Shown in pieces: positions 1 through 8,341 of a DNA stretch of 32,021 nt. Every line of letters starts with the position of its first letter. Positions within the stretch are counted from its first letter, which is position 1. This stretch comes from an uncultured Peptococcaceae bacterium (GTDB lineage Bacteria > Bacillota > Dehalobacteriia > UBA4068). Made by a program: the position numbers and the translations under genes. Location of the stretch: assembly GCA_949289995.1 (NCBI GenBank), contig CASEQE010000018.1, forward strand, positions 1 through 32,021, in the 5' to 3' direction. The notes under the pieces are model-generated. The model was not told the origin of the DNA and made no database searches. It worked only from the letters and a program-made list of their open reading frames with translations.

Positions 1-1410
1 ATGGAAGGCATTTCCATTAATGGGATTCCATTAACGATGGATGTGGAAGTGAACCCAGGAGAATATGACGAATGGAATCGGCAGATGCAGGATTTAAAGG
101 ATGCCGTGATTTCTTTGGACGACGGAGCCAATGACGTGAAGGATGGAGTAGCTGAAACGCAAGATGGGGCAGGGGATGTTCAGGATGGTGCTATGTCATT
201 ACGAGATGGGGTCATCGATGCCTATCAAGGAGCAGCGGCGTTGCACAGTGGCGCTAATGACCTTTATGATGGTGCTTGGACTTTGCATGACGGAACCAAT
301 GAAGCACTTAACGGTGTATTGGATGCACAAGATGGGATTGCTGATTTGGCCGAAGGTGCGGATCAATTAGCTGACGGCATGGAAGAAACGGTAGACGGAG
401 CGTTTTCCGTATATACGGGGTCATTGGAATTACAAGAAGGGGCAAGCGATTTATACGACGGCGTTCAAGAATTGGCCTATGGTTTAGAGCAGCTGACGGA
501 ATATAATAATGATATATGCCAAGGGGCGTATGCCGTTTTTCAGCAGTTAACTGATGAAGCGTCAAAGCAAATCAACCAGGGATTGTCGCTAATGGGTATG
601 GAACCGGTACAGTTGACGCCGGAGAATTATGCTGAAATTTTGAATACGCTATCGTCTATGCTATCCGCCGGCGGAGCGGCTTATGAGGATATGTTGCAAG
701 GTATAGCTACAGCGAAAGCCCAACTGGATAGTTATTATGATTTTTATGCAGGGATAGTTGATTATACAAATCGAGCGAATGATGCATTCGACGGCGCTGT
801 TTTTTTGGCTCATAAAACGAAAGATTTGGCAGATGGTGCCGAGGAATTGTGCGTGGGCGCAAATGATTTATATACAGGTCTAGCTCAATTGGCCGATGGA
901 GGAGGGGACTTAATTTCCGGTATTATTCGTTTGCAAGACGGTATGCTGGAATTATCTGATGGCGTATGGCAGTTAAATGATGGCGCCAAAGAATTATTGA
1001 GCGGTACCGCTGATTTGCAAGATGGTACGATAAGCCTGTGTGATGGGTTGCTTCAAGCGCAAGATGGATCAATTGAGCTTTTAGACGGCGCTATACAATT
1101 GCATGATGGCACGATCGAATTATACGACGGCGTAATTAAATTAACAGATGGTACATTTACTTTTCGAGATCAAACTTCTCATTTGGACCAGGATTTGCAA
1201 GATCAATTGAGCGATGCCGTGCAAAATATGTTAAGCGGTGACTTTCCTGTTTGTTCATTTGTTTCCCCGCTAAATACCAATGTTGATTCTGTACAATTCG
1301 TAATGTCCACCACACCAATTGAAGAAAATCAAATAAGCGAAGCAGAGCCTGAATCGGAACCGGTTCTTAGCTTTTGGCAGAAAATATTACGGCTTTTTGG
1401 TTTATACTAG
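1..1410 (+). CDS. Heptad-repeat (LxDGA-type) protein, probably 5'-truncated by the window
   Basis: The 469 visible residues are dominated by a seven-residue repeat of the form xxLxDGA, in two blocks (about residues 33-165 and 262-395), roughly 35 copies in all. A non-repetitive, probably helical insert of about 100 residues separates them. Such Leu/Gly heptads are known from extracytoplasmic helical regions of YhgE/Pip-type and MMPL-like membrane proteins of Bacillota. Here I see no transmembrane segment. The C-terminus ends in an amphipathic stretch, SFWQKILRLFGLY, after an acidic linker. The first ATG is base 1 of the window, so no RBS or signal peptide can be judged and the true N-terminus may lie upstream. 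Function is unknown; a surface or membrane-associated coiled rod is inferred from the repeats. It ends 25 bases before a strong hairpin. Confidence 0.7.
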   Translation: MEGISINGIPLTMDVEVNPGEYDEWNRQMQDLKDAVISLDDGANDVKDGVAETQDGAGDVQDGAMSLRDGVIDAYQGAAALHSGANDLYDGAWTLHDGTNEALNGVLDAQDGIADLAEGADQLADGMEETVDGAFSVYTGSLELQEGASDLYDGVQELAYGLEQLTEYNNDICQGAYAVFQQLTDEASKQINQGLSLMGMEPVQLTPENYAEILNTLSSMLSAGGAAYEDMLQGIATAKAQLDSYYDFYAGIVDYTNRANDAFDGAVFLAHKTKDLADGAEELCVGANDLYTGLAQLADGGGDLISGIIRLQDGMLELSDGVWQLNDGAKELLSGTADLQDGTISLCDGLLQAQDGSIELLDGAIQLHDGTIELYDGVIKLTDGTFTFRDQTSHLDQDLQDQLSDAVQNMLSGDFPVCSFVSPLNTNVDSVQFVMSTTPIEENQISEAEPESEPVLSFWQKILRLFGLY

Positions 1411-1434
1411 TATATATAGTTTATATTTGTATAT

Positions 1435-1475
1435 ATGAATAAAGACCGGCTTATATCAAGCCGGTCTTTATTCAT
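1435..1475. terminator. Bidirectional hairpin terminator between convergent genes
   Basis: A perfect 18-bp inverted repeat (1435-1452 and 1458-1475) has a 5-base loop ATATC. The stem contains AAAGACCGGCTT and its complement, so each strand reads out through a CTTTATT-type arm. It sits between the stops of the converging repeat protein and radical SAM gene and probably serves both. Confidence 0.85.
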
Positions 1476-1488
1476 GCTATAACGCATT

Positions 1489-2286
1489 TTAAACGCCAGA
1501 ACCATTAAAATCGGGTATATACGATGGGTCTGCCGAGCTTAAATCTTGTATCCAACCATCTAAATTGGTAGAGAATAGATATTCCTGCACTTGTGCATAT
1601 TCCTTTGGAAGAAGCGTGCGATTGATTTCCGGATAGGCCGCCGCTTTTCCCCAAGGGACATATTGGGCCATTAAGGAAATGGGGGTTTCTGGTAATGCTG
1701 CCACAAAATCAATGGCGCGCAGAGAATTATCTATGGCATTCGGTAAAATCAAATGCCGTACAATAGTGCCTTTACGAATAAATCCTCGATTGTCAAAAAC
1801 TGCTTTGCCACTTATTTGGCGCATATGGCGAATGGCCTCCGAGGCCACTTGGAAATAATCCTCATGGGCGCAATAACGTTTAGCAATTTCTCGATTGGTA
1901 AATTTTAAATCTGGCAGGAACACATCTATGAATGGAGCCAATTTCTTTAAAATGGATGGATGTACATAACCGCTGGTATTCCAAATAATTGGTACCGGAG
2001 GTTGATAATAGGCAAAAGATTCAATTACAGCATCAGCATAGTGGTCGGCAGTGACCAAATTAATATTTTCTGCCCCTTGTTCAATTAATTCTCGATAGAT
2101 TTGGGAAAGGCGTTTGCTGTCTACATCTTTCCCAAGCAAATGCCGGCTAATGATATGATTTTGGCAAAACACACAACGCACATTACAACCGGCAAAAAAG
2201 ATTGCGCCAGAACCTCCACCGCCACTGATGCAAGGTTCTTCACCAAAATGTAAAGCTGCTCTGGCAATGCGTACTTTTTTAGACAT
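1489..2286 (-). CDS. Radical SAM protein, PflX-like (pyruvate formate-lyase activase homologue)
   Basis: This is a radical S-adenosylmethionine enzyme. The CxxxCxxC iron-sulfur motif is CNVRCVFC, Cys34/38/41 counted from the chosen start. It is preceded by a glycine-rich SGGGGSG segment and followed by QNHIIS, as in the PflX/COG1313 group related to pyruvate formate-lyase activating enzymes. The substrate of this group is unknown. The frame is open up to a TTG at 2328, but I chose ATG 2286 (MSKKVRIARAAL) because it begins the conserved part and overlaps the hslO stop by only 8 bases. In-frame ATGs at 2298, 2301 and 2307 are alternatives, and none has a clear ribosome binding site. Translation is probably coupled to hslO, which shares its promoter. 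At 265 residues it is close to family length. Confidence 0.85.
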   Translation of the reverse strand: MSKKVRIARAALHFGEEPCISGGGGSGAIFFAGCNVRCVFCQNHIISRHLLGKDVDSKRLSQIYRELIEQGAENINLVTADHYADAVIESFAYYQPPVPIIWNTSGYVHPSILKKLAPFIDVFLPDLKFTNREIAKRYCAHEDYFQVASEAIRHMRQISGKAVFDNRGFIRKGTIVRHLILPNAIDNSLRAIDFVAALPETPISLMAQYVPWGKAAAYPEINRTLLPKEYAQVQEYLFSTNLDGWIQDLSSADPSYIPDFNGSGV

Positions 2287-3190
2287 CGGCTTGTCCATCA
2301 TGATCATTAGAGGTTGCTTTATCCTCAAAAATTTGCTTTAACTCTGTCGGTTCTATTTGATATTTTTTCCCGCAGAACTCACATACAGCTTCAACGGGAA
2401 TTTGATCTTCTATCCATGAGGCTAATTCTTCTCGGTTTAACCCAGAAATTGCCCCAAGAATACGTTCTTTGTTGCAATCGCAAGAAAAAGAGCAGGGAAT
2501 TTTTGACAAAATTTGTAAGTGGAAATCTCCTAATAACAGTTGCAAGATGTCTTCAGGCGTATTACCTTGATCTAATAAAGTGGTAATTGGTGGCAGTGCA
2601 GTAATTTTTTTTTCCAAAATTTCCGCAATACTTTCTTCTGCATCCGGCAGCAATTGTATAATAAAACCGCCTGCATGTTTTACCGTGTTATCTTTGTTCA
2701 TTTGCACGCCTAAGGCTACCGATGAGGGCGTTTGTTCTGAAGTTGCAAAATAATATGTTAAATCTTCGGCAATTTCCCCACTAACCAGAATTGAATTGCC
2801 AGTAAAGGGTTCGCCAATTCCTAAATCTCGAGTGACACTTAGAACGCCTGCGCCAACAGCGCCCGCTACATCCAGCTTACCTTGTTCCGTAGGGGGGAGC
2901 ATGACTTGAGGATTCTTGGCATACCCTTTTACCCGGGCGTTTGCATCAGCGCATACGACCAAACCACCAATAGGTCCGCTGCCGTTGATGCGTAAAGTCA
3001 GCTTTTCTTCTTGTGTTTTCATCATAGCGCCCATCATTGCTCCCGCGGTCAAAAGCCGTCCTAAAGCCGCCGAAGCGATGGGGCTGGTATTATGCCGCTG
3101 ACGGGCCTCCTCAACAATTTTTTCTGTAGTAGCAGCATACGCTCGGATTTGATGATTTGCTGCAGTGGCTTTTAATAAATAGTCGCTCAT
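2279..3190 (-). CDS. hslO: Hsp33 redox-regulated chaperone
   Basis: Hsp33 is a cytoplasmic holdase chaperone switched on when oxidation releases its zinc and forms disulfides. The 303-residue protein has the full family length. It has the N-terminal substrate-binding domain (TAGAMMGAMMK and the GPIGGLVVCADA region) and the C-terminal redox switch with all four cysteines, CDC at 237/239 and CEFC at 270/273. The start MSDYLLKA is preceded by an AAAGGAG ribosome binding site. It is the first gene of a two-gene transcript with the PflX-like radical SAM gene, which overlaps its 3' end. A promoter with a duplicated -10 box lies 36-80 bases upstream. Confidence 0.96.
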   Translation of the reverse strand: MSDYLLKATAANHQIRAYAATTEKIVEEARQRHNTSPIASAALGRLLTAGAMMGAMMKTQEEKLTLRINGSGPIGGLVVCADANARVKGYAKNPQVMLPPTEQGKLDVAGAVGAGVLSVTRDLGIGEPFTGNSILVSGEIAEDLTYYFATSEQTPSSVALGVQMNKDNTVKHAGGFIIQLLPDAEESIAEILEKKITALPPITTLLDQGNTPEDILQLLLGDFHLQILSKIPCSFSCDCNKERILGAISGLNREELASWIEDQIPVEAVCEFCGKKYQIEPTELKQIFEDKATSNDHDGQADV

Positions 3191-3225
3191 ATTAGCTCCT
3201 TTATTGTTTAATAACCGTCTATATT

Positions 3226-3270
3226 ATTATATACCTTATTATTATATACCTTTTTTAAATGCAAAAGCAA
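3226..3270 (-). promoter_or_regulatory. hslO promoter with tandemly duplicated -10 box
   Basis: Read on the minus strand, TTGCTT (3265-3270) stands 18 bases before TATAAT (3241-3246). A 15-bp unit carrying that TATAAT is repeated perfectly in tandem (3223-3237 and 3238-3252), giving a second TATAAT at 3226-3231. The -35 box overlaps the terminator stem of the upstream gene. Which copy is used cannot be told from sequence; the first has the better spacing. Confidence 0.65.
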
Positions 3271-3292
3271 ACCCCGTTTTTACGGGGTTTGC
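3267..3292 (-). terminator. Rho-independent terminator of the PfoR-like gene
   Basis: An 11-bp perfect GC-rich stem (GCAAACCCCGT, 3267-3277, with 3282-3292) and a 4-base loop lie 14 bases after the stop of the minus-strand membrane protein. On that strand the stem is followed by TTTTGCATTT. Confidence 0.8.
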
Positions 3293-3305
3293 ATGAAAAA
3301 ACTTT

Positions 3306-4376
3306 TTAGTTTAAATCCAATAGTAAATCATTTTCTTTTATCCATCCTTTACGCCGCATAATGGAGGCAAAGATTAAGGATAATATTGCGGGAAGAATAA
3401 AATGAACGGCGGCAATTTCGGCTAATACTACTGCTGGGGCAAAACCGTCGGCAATCATTGTCTGCCATGTGATAATCTGCCCGACCAATCCGGAAGTACC
3501 CATACCGCAGCCGGTTGCTGCGCAAGTCATACCCAATACTTTGCTGGAAATTGGTCCAGTAATGGCGCTGGCTAATGTTGCCGGTATCCAGACTAAAGGA
3601 TTGCGGACAATATTGGGCATTTGCAGCATGGACGTACCGATGCCTTGGGCGAACAAGCCGCCCAATTTATTTTCCCGATAGCTGATTACGGCAAAACCGA
3701 CCATTTGCGCCGAACAACCGGCCACTGCCGCTCCAGCAGCCGTGCCGGATAGCCCCAGTATAATGCCTAGAGCGGCGGAGCTGATCGGTAAAGTGAGGCA
3801 CATACCCATAACCACCGAAACGATAATGCCCATCAAGATAGGTTGTTGTACAACGCCCCAGTTGATTAAATCGCCCAATGTGATCATTAATGAAGAAATT
3901 GGCGGTCCTAACAATAAACCAACTGCCGCTCCGGTGCCAATGGCAACGATTGGCGTAACCAAAATATCCAATTTGGTTTTCCCGGATACCAAACCGCCTA
4001 ATTCTAAAGCAACAAAAGCAGCTAAAAATGCGCCTAAAGGTTCGCCAGGTCCGGATAAGGTGATGTTGCCCGATACGTAAACCGTTCCCGCCAAAATATT
4101 GGAGGCAAAGGCGCCAATCATACCGGCCACTGCAGCGGATGCCGCCGTTAAAGGCGCGCTGTGAAACTTATGTCCTACGCCAATGGCTATGCCGGCGCCG
4201 GTCAGGGATTTGGCAATCGTGGCAATTAGTATGATATAATCTCCCACGGTTCCGCCAATTAAAACGCCGATTTGATTTAAAATTGTACCAATAATTAGTG
4301 TAGCAAATAAACCTAATGCCATTCCGGATAGGCCATCAATAAATATATGTCCCAAATATCGTTTAATCATATCCAT
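3306..4376 (-). CDS. PfoR-like / PTS EIIC_2-type integral membrane protein
   Basis: This polytopic membrane protein of 356 residues has about ten hydrophobic segments rich in Gly, Ala and Ile. It matches what I know of the PTS_EIIC_2 family, whose best-known member is PfoR, linked to perfringolysin O control in Clostridium perfringens. Stretches such as TGAGIAIGVGHKFHSAPL, MIGAFASNIL and GCGMGTSGLVGQI are typical. No phosphotransferase IIA or IIB domain or neighbouring PTS gene is present, so transport coupled to phosphorylation is not supported; substrate and role are unknown. I chose ATG 4376 (MDMIKRYLG) because GGAGG lies ten bases upstream; the frame is open to 4436. The gene stands alone, with its own terminator and a 9-bp inverted repeat just upstream. 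Confidence 0.8.
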   Translation of the reverse strand: MDMIKRYLGHIFIDGLSGMALGLFATLIIGTILNQIGVLIGGTVGDYIILIATIAKSLTGAGIAIGVGHKFHSAPLTAASAAVAGMIGAFASNILAGTVYVSGNITLSGPGEPLGAFLAAFVALELGGLVSGKTKLDILVTPIVAIGTGAAVGLLLGPPISSLMITLGDLINWGVVQQPILMGIIVSVVMGMCLTLPISSAALGIILGLSGTAAGAAVAGCSAQMVGFAVISYRENKLGGLFAQGIGTSMLQMPNIVRNPLVWIPATLASAITGPISSKVLGMTCAATGCGMGTSGLVGQIITWQTMIADGFAPAVVLAEIAAVHFILPAILSLIFASIMRRKGWIKENDLLLDLN

Positions 4377-4401
4377 TCCTAACAAACCTCCGCCCATTTT
4401 G

Positions 4402-4438
4402 CCTTGTATCATATCATATTGACGTCTAGGATACAAGG
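4402..4438. promoter_or_regulatory. 9-bp inverted repeat upstream of the PfoR-like gene, possible operator or leader hairpin
   Basis: CCTTGTATC (4402-4410) and its exact complement GATACAAGG (4430-4438) flank a 19-base spacer, 25 bases before the chosen start codon. It could be a repressor site or a leader hairpin; no family consensus is recognised. Confidence 0.4.
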
Positions 4439-4682
4439 AACAAATTATTATGCAAAAATTTATTTATTTCTGATACTTGACGAGGACGCTATTATGAACC
4501 TTTGGCGTCGGATGATATTCTTCGCCCCATATCGTTTATTTTGTTTGTTTTAGGATAATTTCTTTTTTATACTGGCAATTCTTGTCAATATATCGCAAGA
4601 AAATAAAGGTTTGGGCCGTTTTATCGCGAATAAATTATGGATACACAAATACAATAAATTTATTATATCAGGAGTTGAGCGT
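4439..4682. other. Divergent intergenic region between the PfoR-like gene and pyrE
   Basis: This A/T-rich stretch of about 240 bases must hold the promoters of both divergent genes. I see no convincing -35/-10 pair. A weak candidate for pyrE begins at TTGTCA near 4586. A small inverted repeat GACGC/GCGTC occurs at 4485-4489 and 4505-4509. I found no PyrR-type attenuator, uracil-sensing leader or terminator before pyrE. Confidence 0.4.
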
Positions 4683-5279
4683 ATGTACAACAGCGAAGAA
4701 ATCTTAGCCATTTTAAAAGCGAAAGACGCTTTATTAGAGGGGCATTTTCGCCTAACCTCCGGCAGACATGCCGCTTATTATATGCAATGCGCCAAACTGC
4801 TGCAATATCCTGAGGCTGCCGGTCCTTTGTGTCAACAATTGGCCGGCCAATTTGCGGATGAACATGTCGATGCCGTGGTTGGTCCAGCGACCGGCGCAAT
4901 TATTATAGCCTATGAAGCGGCCCGGGCTTTAAAGGCTAAAGCTTTGTTTACCGAACGGGAAAACGGTGTTATGTGCTTGCGCCGGGGATTTGAAATCGAT
5001 GCCAATTCTCGGGTTTTAGTAGTAGAAGATGTGGTAACCACCGGCGGATCGGTAAAAGAAGTAATCGACGTGGTGCGCGGATATGGCGCCCAAGTGGTCG
5101 GTGTCGGCGTGTTGGTGGATCGTAGTAATGGCAAAATTGATTTTGGCGTGCCCTTAAAGGCTTTGGTTTCTTTGGAAATCGAAAGTTTTCCTCCTGAAGA
5201 ATGTCCGCTGTGCAAAGAAGGAAAACTAGAACTGGTAAAGCCGGGAAGCCGGCAAGTTAAGCCGGAGGCAAGCCAATAG
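4683..5279 (+). CDS. pyrE: Orotate phosphoribosyltransferase
   Basis: PyrE joins orotate to PRPP to make orotidine monophosphate in UMP synthesis. The 198-residue protein carries the PRPP-binding signature VLVVEDVVTTGGS near residues 109-121, the N-terminal LTSGRHAAYYMQC segment, and TERENGVMCLRRGF, which includes catalytic-loop residues. The C-terminal CPLCKEGK is usual in the shorter clostridial and Thermus-type PyrE. ATG 4683 is chosen because AGGAG lies eight bases upstream; the open frame to 4611 lacks family similarity. No other pyr gene is in the window. It is followed after 11 bases by a GntR regulator and probably shares its transcript. Confidence 0.95.
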   Translation: MYNSEEILAILKAKDALLEGHFRLTSGRHAAYYMQCAKLLQYPEAAGPLCQQLAGQFADEHVDAVVGPATGAIIIAYEAARALKAKALFTERENGVMCLRRGFEIDANSRVLVVEDVVTTGGSVKEVIDVVRGYGAQVVGVGVLVDRSNGKIDFGVPLKALVSLEIESFPPEECPLCKEGKLELVKPGSRQVKPEASQ

Positions 5280-5290
5280 GGAGGAAAAGA

Positions 5291-6013
5291 ATGGTTGGCG
5301 CCAATGACAATCTGGAAAACGTGTTTGCGGAATTTGGAGAATACGCGGCTAAAAACGAATTTGCCCCTATGCGGGAATTGATTTATCAATATATGCGCGA
5401 TGCTATTATCAAGCGGCGTTTACCCGATGGTTGCCATTTAGTGGAAGACGATTTGGCCCGTAATTTAAACGCTAGCCGCACTCCGGTACGGGAAGCGCTA
5501 CGAAAATTGGAAAGCGAGGGCTTGGTTAAGCATCACCGCCGCCGTGGTGTGGAAGTTCGGCAACTGAGTGTAAAAGAGGTATCTGAAATCTACGACTTAA
5601 GTATTGTTTTAGAAGGATATGCCGCTCGTTTGGTCGCGGAAAATATTACCCAGGATATTTTGGATAAACTGCAGCGTTTATTGAAAAAAATGAAGGATAC
5701 GCTTGTGGATGACGATCAAAACCTGGAAATGCAATTGCATCAAAGTTTTCATTTTACTATTTATGAGGCTTGTCAGAATAAAAGGTTGGAAGCTTTGCTG
5801 AAAACCAATAACGATTATATTCAGTTGTTTCGCGCATATACTTTACAGGTTCCTGGACGGATGGAACATTCTTGGGAAGAACACGACCGTTTATTACGAG
5901 CGATTGAAATGCGCGATGGCGACTCCGCTGAAAGATATGCCCGTAATCATTTAGCCGTTTCTAAAGAAGCATTTTTGCGGCAGTGGCAAGAAAACTCCGA
6001 TTCTGAATCATAA
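5291..6013 (+). CDS. GntR-family transcriptional regulator, FadR/FCD subfamily
   Basis: This 240-residue DNA-binding regulator has an N-terminal winged helix-turn-helix (about residues 25-90, including LARNLNASRTPVREALRKLE) and an all-helical FCD effector domain (about 95-225). His, Asp and Glu residues in the FCD part, for example QLHQSFHFTIYEA and the final RNHL, fit the metal-assisted organic-acid pocket of the family; the ligand is unknown. A GGGAGG ribosome binding site sits nine bases before ATG 5291. It lies between pyrE and the molybdenum-hydroxylase maturation genes. By position it may control the latter, but that is inference from order only. Confidence 0.9.
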   Translation: MVGANDNLENVFAEFGEYAAKNEFAPMRELIYQYMRDAIIKRRLPDGCHLVEDDLARNLNASRTPVREALRKLESEGLVKHHRRRGVEVRQLSVKEVSEIYDLSIVLEGYAARLVAENITQDILDKLQRLLKKMKDTLVDDDQNLEMQLHQSFHFTIYEACQNKRLEALLKTNNDYIQLFRAYTLQVPGRMEHSWEEHDRLLRAIEMRDGDSAERYARNHLAVSKEAFLRQWQENSDSES

Positions 6014-6044
6014 TATTCCTTGTTTTATAATTGTTTGGGATGAT

Positions 6045-6115
6045 TGGTCAAGTATCACTAGAAAAAATATGGGTTGCCGTCCTTGTGAAGCGGTTGATAC
6101 TATAAGGCGCTAGGC
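6045..6115 (+). promoter_or_regulatory. Spacer before the yqeC-mocA gene with a small inverted repeat
   Basis: The 123-base gap contains AGTATCA (about 6050) and its complement TGATACT (about 6096), 39 bases apart, and a possible TTGGTC/TATGGG promoter with an 18-base spacer. The dyad could be a site for the adjacent GntR regulator, but the arms are short. Confidence 0.25.
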
Positions 6116-6136
6116 TGGGACAAGACCGGATTTGTT

Positions 6137-7513
6137 ATGGCGACAGAGGACATTATGCTTCCATTTCAATTATCCTCAAAAGAGGTTATCGTTTTATGTG
6201 GCGGCGGGGGTAAAACTACGACGATGTATGCATTAGCCAAAGCTTTGGCGCAAAAGAAACGTCGTATTATCGTCACCACTACTACAAAAATTATGCAACC
6301 GACTGCCCAGCAAGTGGATCGGTTAATTGATGGCGATGAAAAGCATATTTTAGATACGCTGAGGCAAGAGGGGGCGCCGGCGCCTGGCGAAATTGTCGCC
6401 GTATTGTCAGATGTACAGCACAACAAAAAAGCTTTAGGGATAGATCCTCATTTATGCGATACTTTGTTTTACCAGGACTATTGCGATTATTTAATCGTAG
6501 AAGCGGATGGAGCTGCCCGCAAGCCGTTTAAAGCCCCTGCGGATCACGAACCGGTTATTCCTGATACCTGTACGACGTTAATGTATATTTGCGGAATAGA
6601 TGCAGTGGACAAACCTTTAGATCCGCAATATTGCCATCGTCCGGAGCGAATTCAGGCTTTAACCGGTTTGGCATTCGGGCAACTGGTAACGGAACAAGCG
6701 GTGGCGCAGGTGGTCGCTTCTCCTCAGGGCGGAAAAAAGGGATATAAACCAGGGATGCGCTTTATCGCTATGATCAATAAGGCGGACGATTCTTCTGCAG
6801 TGAATAAAGCCGTTTCTTTGGCAGGCGAGATGTTAGCTGCCGGTGTAGAAGAAACGGTTGTATCTGCTGTGGGTTGCGGGCGGATGGCGATTATACATCG
6901 CCGGCGCAAACCGGTGGCGGGAATTATTTTAGCCGCCGGCCGTTCTTCCCGTATGGGTGTAAATAAACTGTTGTTGCCCTGGAACAATGGCAATACAGTT
7001 TTAGATGAAGTGATAAAGCAAGCTTCGGCTGCCGGAATAAGTCCTTTGTATTTGGTAAGCGGCGCTGAACGGGAGCGGATTGAAAAAATTGCTGCTACCC
7101 AAGGTATATCCAGCGTATTCAATGCCGACTATGCCGCGGGACAAAGTACTTCGTTACAGGCAGGCTTAAGGCTTTTAGATGATCATATGGCGGCGATGTA
7201 TATTTTGGGTGATCAACCGCTTATCCCGGCGTCCATATATCGCCGTGTGCTGAAAGCTTATCAGCTTAGCGATAAAGATATTGTGGTGCCTTGTTTAAGC
7301 GATGGGCGTAGAGGAAATCCAACGATTTTCGGCCCAAATATGCGACGCGATATTAAGGCGTTGCAAGGTGATATCGGCGCACGACCGTTAATCAAACGCT
7401 ATGAATCGAAGGTTGATTTTGTACCCATAGAGGATTTTTCGATATGCATAGATATTGACAGCCGGGAGCAATATGAAAAATATAGGAGGGATATATGTGC
7501 GAGTATTGATTAA
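6137..7513 (+). CDS. yqeC: YqeC-MocA fusion: selenium-dependent molybdenum-hydroxylase accessory protein with nucleotidyltransferase domain
   Basis: Two proteins that are often separate are fused here. Residues 1 to about 250 match YqeC, an accessory protein of selenium-dependent molybdenum hydroxylases, with the P-loop CGGGGKTTT near the start and VEADGAARKPFKAP at about 120-135. Residues from about 260 match the MocA type of NTP transferase, which adds cytidine to molybdopterin, with GIILAAGRSSRMG and the GDQP metal/nucleotide motif. The protein would therefore process the cofactor of a xanthine-dehydrogenase-like enzyme. ATG 6137 has a weak ribosome binding site; ATG 6155, just after AGAGGA, is a good alternative and loses six residues. 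The 3' end overlaps yqeB by 17 bases, so the two are co-translated. Confidence 0.9.
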   Translation: MATEDIMLPFQLSSKEVIVLCGGGGKTTTMYALAKALAQKKRRIIVTTTTKIMQPTAQQVDRLIDGDEKHILDTLRQEGAPAPGEIVAVLSDVQHNKKALGIDPHLCDTLFYQDYCDYLIVEADGAARKPFKAPADHEPVIPDTCTTLMYICGIDAVDKPLDPQYCHRPERIQALTGLAFGQLVTEQAVAQVVASPQGGKKGYKPGMRFIAMINKADDSSAVNKAVSLAGEMLAAGVEETVVSAVGCGRMAIIHRRRKPVAGIILAAGRSSRMGVNKLLLPWNNGNTVLDEVIKQASAAGISPLYLVSGAERERIEKIAATQGISSVFNADYAAGQSTSLQAGLRLLDDHMAAMYILGDQPLIPASIYRRVLKAYQLSDKDIVVPCLSDGRRGNPTIFGPNMRRDIKALQGDIGARPLIKRYESKVDFVPIEDFSICIDIDSREQYEKYRRDICASID

Positions 7514-8321
7514 AGGGGCAGGGGATTTGGCTACAGGCGTAGCTTGCTCTCTCTATCAGGCAGGGTTTCAAATTTTAATGACGGAATTGCCTTCCCCGAC
7601 GGTAATTCGTCGGGAAGTGGCTTTTGCCCAAGCGGTTTTCCAAGGAGCTATGGAAGTTGAAGATGTGCGAGCCAATTTGGTAGGCGATATCGACGATGCT
7701 TGGGAAGTGATAGAAGACGGCAATATTCCGGTAGTCATTGATGAAGAGTTGAACATTCTTCAGTACTTTCAACCGGACGTTTTGGTAGAGGCGACGTTAG
7801 CTAAACATAATACCGGTATTCATAAGGATATGGCTCCTTTTGTCATCGCTTTAGGTCCCGGGTTTGTTGCCGGCGAAGATGCGCATGTAGTGGTAGAAAC
7901 CATGCGCGGACACGATTTAGGACGATTGATTTATAGCGGCGCAGCGCTTCCTAATACCAATACGCCAGGGGAAATCGGCGGCAAAAGTACGGAAAGATTA
8001 TTAAGGGCCACTGGGGACGGCCTGTTCGAATCTTGTGCCGCCATTGGCCAGTATGTGCATGCCGGTGACTTGATCGCCTATTGCGGAGGAATTGAGATGC
8101 GTGCGGCAATCGACGGTTATCTCCGCGGATTGCTCTATCCGCAATTGCCGGTATACAAAGGCATGAAAGTGGGGGATATCGACCCTCGCTGTGAACAAAG
8201 TCATTGCTTTACGATTTCCGACAAAGCCAGAGCTTTGGGCGGCTCGGTTTTAACGGCAATTATGCGCTGGCAATTTAATCAAACTTGTCAATGCGCCGGA
8301 CAATCCTGCTGCTGTAGATAG
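7497..8321 (+). CDS. yqeB: YqeB / EF2563-family selenium-dependent molybdenum hydroxylase system protein
   Basis: This 274-residue protein belongs to the YqeB (EF2563) family that accompanies selenium-dependent molybdenum hydroxylases; its exact reaction is not settled. It starts with a nucleotide-binding-like RVLIKGAGDLATGVA and contains the conserved VVIDEELNI, VEATLAKHNTG and ALGPGFVAGEDAHVVVETMRG segments. The start is GTG 7497: AGGAGGG lies seven bases upstream, and the ATG two bases earlier is out of frame and hits a stop after four codons. An unusual cysteine-rich tail (CQCAGQSCCCR) ends the protein. The gene overlaps yqeC-mocA and is followed by the XdhC-family gene after 20 bases, so the three form one maturation cassette. 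Confidence 0.9.
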   Translation: MRVLIKGAGDLATGVACSLYQAGFQILMTELPSPTVIRREVAFAQAVFQGAMEVEDVRANLVGDIDDAWEVIEDGNIPVVIDEELNILQYFQPDVLVEATLAKHNTGIHKDMAPFVIALGPGFVAGEDAHVVVETMRGHDLGRLIYSGAALPNTNTPGEIGGKSTERLLRATGDGLFESCAAIGQYVHAGDLIAYCGGIEMRAAIDGYLRGLLYPQLPVYKGMKVGDIDPRCEQSHCFTISDKARALGGSVLTAIMRWQFNQTCQCAGQSCCCR

Positions 8322-8341
8322 ACGAAGGAGGGAAGGTACGC

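Noticed and set aside
308..565. Minus-strand ORF inside the heptad-repeat gene
   Set aside because: It mirrors the repeat codons of the plus-strand gene and has no RBS or protein-like composition.
4910..5389. 159-codon minus-strand ORF over pyrE
   Set aside because: It is antisense to a well-supported pyrE, rich in Ser/Thr/Arg, and has no known similarity.
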